The notes beneath the pieces were generated by a model that saw only the letters and a list, made by a program, of their open reading frames with translations, did no database searches and had not been told where the DNA came from. DNA of 64,000 nt, from NCBI GenBank assembly GCA_013076295.1, contig RQOL01000861.1, forward strand, positions 4,628,235-4,692,234, read 5' to 3'. This document shows, piece after piece, positions 59,901-64,000 of this stretch. Each line of letters opens with the position of its first letter. Position 1 is the first letter of the stretch. The stretch comes from Sanderia malayensis (Eukaryota > Cnidaria > Scyphozoa > Semaeostomeae > Pelagiidae). Made by a program: the position numbers and the translations under genes.

Positions 59901-62900
59901 AAATAACGACCGGCATGAAAGGAATGCAATTTACGATTTCCGCAATTGTTGTAGTGTTAGTTTGCTATTATCCTTTGTCGATATATTCTTTATACGTCGT
60001 ATCACCGTCAGGAATTGAGCATGGTGGGTCATTCGCTTCTTTGTACGTATGCTTGTCACTTTCGGTTGCTCCCGCCAGTGCCAACCCAATACTAATGCTC
60101 TTTGCCGTCACTGATGTGCGAAAAACAGTCAAGAAATTGTTTCGAATCCGCGAAAGACCTTCATAACTCGATAACCGAGACATCAAACAATCAAATTGTC
60201 TCCGTTGTTAATAGTACCTTACTACCGTAAATCCTCGAATAAGCCCCCACGTTCGAATAAGCGCCCCCCCCGATTAAGCCCCCACCTAAAAAATCATTTT
60301 TGCAAATAAGCCCCCCCCTCGAATAAGCCCCCATGGGGTCTTATTCGAGGGAAGCATAAATGCAGAATAATATCTTAATTCGAAAAAGCCCCCACAGGAC
60401 AATAGCTATACAGTATCACTTCCTTTGACTCGAAACAAAAAAGCAAAAAGGAACGCGATTTTCGTGATAATAAACAAATTATAATTTTTGTTAGATCTTC
60501 ACACAGCACTTTGTGAAAAAAGTTTAGCCGATTGAGAAAACTATGTCGTCTTTTTTCTGTCAACCTTTGAGAAAAAAGCAAAACTTTGAAATAAGCCCCC
60601 CTCGAATAAGCCCTCCCCTCGAATAAGCCCCCACCCAAAAATTCATTTTTGCAAATAAGCCCCCGGGGGCTTATTCGAGGATTTACGGTATATTATCAAT
60701 CAGAATAGTGACGTCATGTAAGATTATCAACATTACAAATCTTGCGAGCAAGGACTGCAGCATTTAAAGTGCTGAATTTCTTTATTTTGTAGCCATGTGC
60801 TGTTCTGTTAAATTGTAAACATCCGTGCAGAATAATGATATTGAGACGATTCCAAGTAATATCAAGCTTGAACAGTATTCACAGTGTTTCTTAAAATATT
60901 CTTGTTGTTTTCAATTGGAGTCTAATATAACTTATTCCCTTGCTGTTTGGTATTTAATGTGCTATTAATTCTTTACTTCTATCCGCGAGATAATAGGCAG
61001 AGAGTTCTTAATAAGTTTTGTACCAGCCATAATTGTGTTATAATTACAACTATATAAGAATAGAACATAAGAAAACTAAGGTTAAGAACGAGAAAATTTC
61101 GTTACTTAAAAACACAAGAATAAACGTTATTAAACCTATTCCCTTGCTGTGTATTATTTAATGTGCTATAAATAAGTTCATGACTTTGAAATCTTATCAT
61201 TTGTCATTCTTTTCAACCAACATCTTGACACTTCAGCCAACACAACACAACATCTGATTTCTTGGTCTTGGGTTCGAGCCTAACGTCATACATGGCCTCG
61301 AATTTAAATTTACACTTAAACCTATCAACTGTGTTGTACTACGTACGCTGCAACATATACATTCCTACCTAATATCATTTCTTGTGTTTTTCAGGTACTA
61401 GAAGCAGAGGTTGAAATCTGTGAAGCGAGGTGTTCAGCCGTTTGTTTGGTTGGCAACAATCTGATTGGCCAGAGCAACGCTGCGTCTGATAATATCAAAC
61501 TGATGATCAATGAATTGCAAAGCAATCTTAAAAATCTTAAATTTCTCACGAAAACCAGATCGGAAAGACTCTCCGAGGCAGCCCAGTCGTTCCAAGTAAG
61601 TAACTTGCATCATATCTCTGATGTCATTAGCTGTTGGTTAATTTTATTATCTCAAGGATTGGGGCTAGCATATACGAAATACGTTTAGGACATTATGATA
61701 TTCTCACATGAGATCCTTGCTGTCTTTTGTGTTTAAACAATGATGATTATCCACTGATTTTATTATCTCAAGTGAGTGCAATTTCCCTTTTTCTTGTAAA
61801 CTAATTAAGTATGATGCAAAGAAGACCGGCCAACTATGTCGTGGAAGGCTTCGAGTTCGAGTCCAGTCTTATATCTGGTTCTTTAGTTCGAGTTTAATGG
61901 TTATCTAGTTTTATCTAATTCAAGTCTCGTAGGATCCAACGCAGCATTGTCGGTTGAAGTATCGAATTTATAAATATATGTTTGAAACTTATTTTAATGT
62001 CTTTACTTCAGTATTTCTCTGACGCAAACGATGTCGAATCTTGGATTGGCGAGAAAATGCACCTGGTCTTAAGTACAGATTGTGGCAAGGATACCCAAAG
62101 TGCAAAGGTATTACGTCTTTACTTATTCTGCTCTGTTGCTTGGCACATAAAAGTTAGCATCACAGTGAATTATTTATATATTAGCGGGCATTTTTATATA
62201 CAACAGACACTATTGAACAACGGACAAATTTTTCTCTCAAAATCTTTCACTGTTGGTCTACATTTTGCGTAGGTAACTAAAGTAACTTCCATATAACAAT
62301 AAGTCTAAGATAAACAGCAATCTCTGTATGAATGTTCGTGTTATCATCACTATTATTATTGCTGCTATTATTAAAGAATGGACACTTCTGACTTGGCATC
62401 CTTGCCTGTTATGTAATTTTTGAAGGGGTCTATTTAGAGGCTACTTTGTGGCCGCCATCTTGGCACTCATTTTACCAATCAACATGGCGGCGAATGGACT
62501 GTGACGTCAATATGCATATCATCTATTGAGCATCCAATAGGTGTCCGTTATATGGAGGTTTCACTGGACCTGTTCATTTATCACTGTTCAAATTGACCAC
62601 TTAATAACAAATCACTGATAGTGAACAAATTTGGTTTTACGTTTCAGTCGTTGCTGCATCGCCACGACCAAATTAGCGAAGAGATAGCGATATTCAATGA
62701 CGACATGCTAATGTTGCAGGAGCAATGCATGCTGATCGAGAAGGTTGATAACGAGGCTGGTGAAAAGGAGGTAAAGCCTGTTAAAATCATGTCTTAGTAT
62801 TAGCCAAAATCAGACGTGCCACTTGGTTATCGCTTGTATGTATCTAACTGTGGTTTATGTTACAGATCTTTATGCCATATATTTGTTTTCAGGTGATAAA

Positions 62901-64000
62901 GTAGACTCACTACATTGCTTTGAAAGTCGGAAACATAGCGAAACATAATAAATACTAAAGTTTTTCGTCTGACACTCATCAGAGTAGTATTTATTAAAGC
63001 TTTAGTTATTAAATGTTATTAAGTATTTATTTTTAAAGCTTTAGTATTTATTATGTTTCGCTATGTTTCCGATTTTCAAAGCAATTTTGAAGTTTTGTAC
63101 CGATCAAAGACGACTCACTACATTGCGTTCCTATGCCTCGCTCGTAACTCACCTCAACCCAGCGAGCAAAAACGAGTGAGACACAGGGACGCAATGTAGT
63201 GAGTCTAGTAATAAGGCGCGTTTTTTCTTCGCAGGGTAAACGGAAAGAGCTTGTCGAAATCGAGGTGGAAACTGATACCGAGGATGAAGAGCTGGTTGAA
63301 AAGGAGGTCGAGAAAAAGGTCATGAAAGAATTCAAAGTGGCACAACTTGTTGCGAAACATGCATACGAAGGAGAGGGTCTAGCGATGAAAAAAGGCGAGG
63401 TGAGCCCCCCGTATGATGATGTAATTTGTGCTAAGCGTGACTGGTTTATGCTAACTGTCCAGGGGGACACTGAATGCTTTACATTGCCTGCTTGTTGGAC
63501 CCGTAAATACATTCACGGATGTTTACTTCATGCATTTTTCATACATTTACAGCTATTTTATAGTACATATCTAAGACATTACCTCTATGAAAGGTTTAGC
63601 TTTGTCTTTATGGGGTTTTGATTGGTGGAGCAATCAATTATTTTGCTTTCGTAAACGATATTGCTCTTTATGTTTTGTAGGTATTTTATCTTGCCTCAAA
63701 GACAAATAAAGATTGGTGGAGCGTGAGGTGATTTACCCTTCGAAAATTTACAAATCTATGTTTTGGTATTTGTGATCTCTGTGCTTTGTTCAGTGGTGAA
63801 AGGGATGCGACATGTTCTTTTCAACACAATATGTATTATCAGTTGTTTTATGCCCGAGTCTTGAATTATTCTGAATGCGTTTGCTTTTAGACGCGTCAAA
63901 GGTAAGGAGTCAGGCTACGTACCGGCCATTTACATGAAGGAGATTGAACCAAAGATATTTAAGAAGCCAGTTGTCGAAAAGATCAAAGTTCAGGAGAAAA
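38972..64000 (+). CDS. Beta-heavy spectrin (SPTBN5/karst type), N-terminal 890 residues
   Basis: 22 phase-consistent exons: 38972-39079, 39171-39270, 39402-39469, 39753-39866, 40030-40097, 40315-40395, 40804-40919, 41192-41304, 41746-41930, 42066-42248, 42437-42479, 42606-42746, 42850-42932, 43044-43182, 44231-44437, 45054-45233, 61395-61595, 62012-62107, 62648-62770, 63235-63399, 63681-63727, 63891-64000; the gene continues right. Tandem calponin-homology domains (about 25-130 and 140-250; [26 protein letters not shown]) bind actin. Spectrin repeats follow ([25 protein letters not shown]). An SH3 domain at about 818-880 ([30 protein letters not shown]) sits after the start of about repeat 5. 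SH3 at this place is the mark of beta-heavy rather than conventional beta spectrin. These proteins build the apical membrane skeleton of epithelia. The intron 45234-61394 is 16.2 kb and holds two GPCR genes. A glutamate-rich insert precedes the SH3. Confidence 0.95.
43400..43650 (+). mobile_element. tRNA-derived SINE candidate
   Basis: GTGGCGAAATTGTTGGCAC (A box, D arm), an anticodon-like stem, then CGCGGATCGATTCC (B-box-like) resemble a tRNA head. A tail follows with GGTACACCGAGGATCTAC repeated inverted as GTAGATCCCCGGCGTACC. Located in the spectrin intron 43183-44230. The 3' limit is a guess. Confidence 0.5.
44088..44155 (+). repeat. Degenerate TTA/CCATTA microsatellite
   Basis: Interrupted run of TTACTATT/CCATTA-like triplets in the same spectrin intron. 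Confidence 0.6.
47296..48897. mobile_element. Non-autonomous element with long (about 420-450 bp) inverted repeats
   Basis: Ends are ACGCTCTTTAACCGG and CCGGTTAAAGAGCGT. The left arm runs to about 47715 and the right from about 48440. The outer 250 bp are near-identical (for example GGCTAACGCGATTTTTCTTA in both); the inner parts are more diverged. The 0.7-kb core has no coding capacity. No clear target-site duplication. Confidence 0.8.
49569..49754. mobile_element. MITE, family C, Tigger/pogo-like, TA target site
   Basis: CAGTCAACTCTGTCTACTTC at the left and ACTATGCAGATTTGACTG at the right are inverted repeats, flanked by TA (49567-49568 and 49755-49756). 186 bp. Diverged copies lie in both palindrome arms near 22.6 and 24.8 kb. 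Confidence 0.85.
50082..51140 (-). CDS. Class A (rhodopsin-like) GPCR, orphan, nested in spectrin intron
   Basis: Intronless, 352 aa, antisense to the host gene. Seven hydrophobic helices. N-glycosylation sequons lie in the N-terminus (NIS, NTT). TM1 has Asn52 and TM2 has LDL around Asp87. TM3 ends in DRY (144-146) followed by LLIFFPF. ICL3 is long and basic. TM6 has CFMP (261-264). In TM7, NPxxY is replaced by CPILKQ. No cysteine stands at the usual TM3 start or in the second extracellular loop, so the standard disulfide is absent, as in melanocortin and lysophospholipid/cannabinoid-type receptors. Ligand unknown. Starts ATG at 51140 or 51134. Confidence 0.92.
   Translation of the reverse strand: MTMSGIIGGNISSLSNTTILTTVKPMHTNALSILRILKSNFLAISILNTILNIVAVLLDVCALKGITSARNFSEGTRVFLVNMTILDLITAITLQPTFTAYLLVWIQNTTASAPILPLLFKIFNALHYIMTISSFLSFLAVSLDRYLLIFFPFAYCNFMSTKIAVSVCCLLNLPAIVSFTILRFYATEQHNELQYLNIIMYIIVALLILIHGRIMLTARSMHKRIRQCSIVEAKQTVLRRRRVELKQAGVTFGLFLTIVVCFMPIIVVQSIMNNTGGVSDVTTGLALYWSVFIMLVCPILKQVLLCVLNSAIRAAIRKWFFGEEMPEEILAMRSVRHTYHHSQPNSTVHKPD
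51764..51950 (+). repeat. 36-bp tandem repeat, about five copies
   Basis: The unit contains AGCAAGGAACGTGAACTGCT then GTGGCCTCTTCAG. Being a multiple of three it keeps a frame open with a repeating [11 protein letters not shown] peptide, but nothing else supports a gene. Confidence 0.85.
54600..54870. mobile_element. MITE, family A, decayed copy
   Basis: Left TACAATAGTGCACAAAAGTTC and right GTGTCCCAGGATATTTGTCAG, with the internal CACCCTAAAACAATATTGTT, parallel the element at 18017-18239. Confidence 0.6.
54956..55066 (+). repeat. 14-bp minisatellite (TTAGATCACATATG), about eight copies
   Basis: Head-to-tail units of GTTAGATCACATAT with A/G and T/C variants. The unit contains a CATATG/CGTACG-like palindrome. 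Confidence 0.9.
55324..56367 (+). repeat. 61-bp minisatellite with higher-order structure, about 17 copies
   Basis: The unit is GTTTTGGCCTTCGATGTGAG, then TGGGACAGTGATCTTCAAC, then AAAAGTGGGGTGGATTTCTA and a few bases. Variants (GACAGTG/AACAGCG, TCAAC/TGAAG, GATTTC/GTTTAC) recur with a 245-bp period: the block 55542-55786 is repeated almost exactly at 55787-56031. Long frames on both strands here come from the repeat and are not genes. Confidence 0.93.
57942..58118. mobile_element. MITE, family C relative (pogo/Tigger-like)
   Basis: CAGTGAAATTCCGATTACTC at the left and GGTTCGAGTTATCGAGACTT at the right are imperfect inverted ends. The interior repeats TCGAACC/TTACTCGAA words. 177 bp. Confidence 0.6.
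59228..60166 (+). CDS. Class A (rhodopsin-like) GPCR, orphan, nested in spectrin intron
   Basis: Intronless, 312 aa, same strand as the host gene. TM1 has Asn46 and TM2 has LVDW (Asp74). TM3 begins at Cys97 and ends with DRF (121-123) followed by TAVFSPYRY. Cys165 lies in the second extracellular loop and can pair with Cys97. TM6 has CYYP (246-249). TM7 has SANPILMLF (NP at 286-287). The C-tail is short and basic. Unlike the receptor at 50082-51140 it keeps the standard disulfide and the NP motif, so the two are not recent duplicates. Ligand unknown. A later ATG (59237 or 59264) may be the true start, since the N-terminus is short and lacks sequons. Confidence 0.92.
   Translation: MFKMCLETICNVMEKELLNDYKSHDVYLTFLGVLNCLSGFIALALNTIIILSFVIFRKLCKVENVLIFNVCLVDWLIVLMIQLPIGGSLAQVFHLPCKLLKPWGQILNVVSFLSVVCISIDRFTAVFSPYRYATLITLRNVIISMVSIWIAPVTLGVLVYARVICPNVLMMFTSVCCLFFGVVLTVGHMRIFLLIRRIRRQIREDTARFHRDDGNNAATSLPKREITTGMKGMQFTISAIVVVLVCYYPLSIYSLYVVSPSGIEHGGSFASLYVCLSLSVAPASANPILMLFAVTDVRKTVKKLFRIRERPS
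60223..60690. mobile_element. MITE, family B, full copy
   Basis: TACCGTAAATCCTCGAATAA at the left and TTATTCGAGGATTTACGGTA at the right are perfect inverted repeats; the outer TA may be the target site. The subterminal part is built of repeated CGAATAAGCCCCC words. 468 bp, just downstream of the GPCR stop. Confidence 0.85.
62451..62509. promoter_or_regulatory. Inverted YY1-like pair plus CRE-like site in a spectrin intron
   Basis: GCCGCCATCTTGGC (62451-62464) and AACATGGCGGC (62481-62491) are YY1-type motifs in opposite orientation, followed by TGACGTCA (62501-62508). Such a cluster is typical of promoters, so an internal promoter or enhancer is possible. Confidence 0.35.
62918..63111. mobile_element. 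Inverted-dimer element with hammerhead-like core, copy 2
   Basis: Flanked by an exact 14-bp direct repeat GACTCACTACATTG (62904-62917 and 63112-63125). The left and right halves are inverted copies sharing GGAAACATAGCGAAACATAA. The minus-strand core CTGATGA-N9-GAAA lies at 62963-62982, inside a perfect 10-bp stem (62947-62956 with 62986-62995). Same family as 28644-29049. Confidence 0.6.
63110..63206. repeat. Inverted repeat beside copy 2
   Basis: GACTCACTACATTGCG (63112-63127) and its exact reverse complement (about 63191-63206) enclose about 63 bp. The left half doubles as the target-site duplication of the preceding element. Confidence 0.75.

Larger units (their letters stand above)
45234..61394 (+). 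other. 16.2-kb spectrin intron with nested genes and repeats
   Basis: Bounded by a GTAAGC donor after LQKKLQ and a TTTTTCAG acceptor before [10 protein letters not shown]. The joined reading continues one spectrin repeat without loss, so no exon is missing. Contents in order: unique sequence to 47295; long-TIR element 47296-48897; MITE 49569-49754; minus-strand GPCR 50082-51140; 36-bp repeat 51764-51950; unique sequence 51951-54599 (short TA/TG microsatellite at 52291-52322, no gene seen); MITE 54600-54870; 14-bp repeat 54956-55066; 61-bp minisatellite 55324-56367; unique sequence with unsupported ORFs 56368-57941; MITE 57942-58118; GPCR 59228-60166; MITE 60223-60690. Confidence 0.85.

Noticed and set aside
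61261..61290. B-box-like GGGTTCGAGCC, and a similar GAGTTCGAGTCC near 61855
   Set aside because: No convincing A box upstream; may be old SINE pieces but cannot be supported.
63051..63512. 153-codon serine-rich minus-strand frame
   Set aside because: Antisense to a spectrin exon and to the repeat element at 62918-63111.

Overview
The window is metazoan nuclear DNA: AT-rich, intron-dense, GT-AG introns of about 60 to 700 bp (one of 16 kb), no operons, and many small non-coding transposable elements. The gene set (Ig/TIR receptor, DEG/ENaC channel, beta-heavy spectrin, orphan class A GPCRs, cystine-knot secreted proteins, two motile-cilium genes with exon content close to human) fits an early-branching animal. 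A cnidarian, probably an anthozoan, is my best guess from style and gene content; the sequence alone does not prove it.

Layout: (1) 1-606, minus: 5' part of a secreted cystine-knot (CTCK) protein running off the left edge. (2) 6291-7149, minus: two well-flanked exons of an unrecognised gene. (3) 9048-9449, plus: a complete one-exon CTCK protein, convergent with (4) 10331-21192, minus: a 24-exon ODAD2/ARMC4 gene, 1061 aa. (5) 21450-25423: a LINE 3' fragment, microsatellites and a 3.4-kb almost perfect palindrome. (6) 26170-30964, plus: a 9-exon Ig/Ig/Cys-rich/Ig/TM/TIR receptor with every intron in phase 1. (7) 31856-35505, minus: a 15-exon BBOF1 gene with an apparent 1-nt deletion in exon 5. 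(8) 36358-37818, minus: a one-exon DEG/ENaC channel whose stop codon lies in the target-site duplication of a hAT-type MITE. (9) 38972-64000, plus: the first 22 exons of beta-heavy spectrin (two CH domains, spectrin repeats, SH3). Its 16.2-kb intron holds two complete intronless GPCR genes on opposite strands and several repeats.

Functional themes: ODAD2 (outer dynein arm docking) and BBOF1 (basal-body/axoneme) both serve motile cilia, lie about 11 kb apart on the same strand, and each has an RFX X-box-like site upstream of its start. The receptor, the channel, the GPCRs and the CTCK ligands are secreted or cell-surface proteins.

Mobile DNA: at least four MITE families with terminal inverted repeats, a 1.6-kb long-TIR element, tRNA-like SINE candidates, and two copies of an element flanked by 13-14-bp direct repeats that carries a hammerhead-like ribozyme core in a complementary stem. 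The last is the observation most worth testing. Exon boundaries were worked out by hand from splice sites, reading phase and family similarity; no database search was run.
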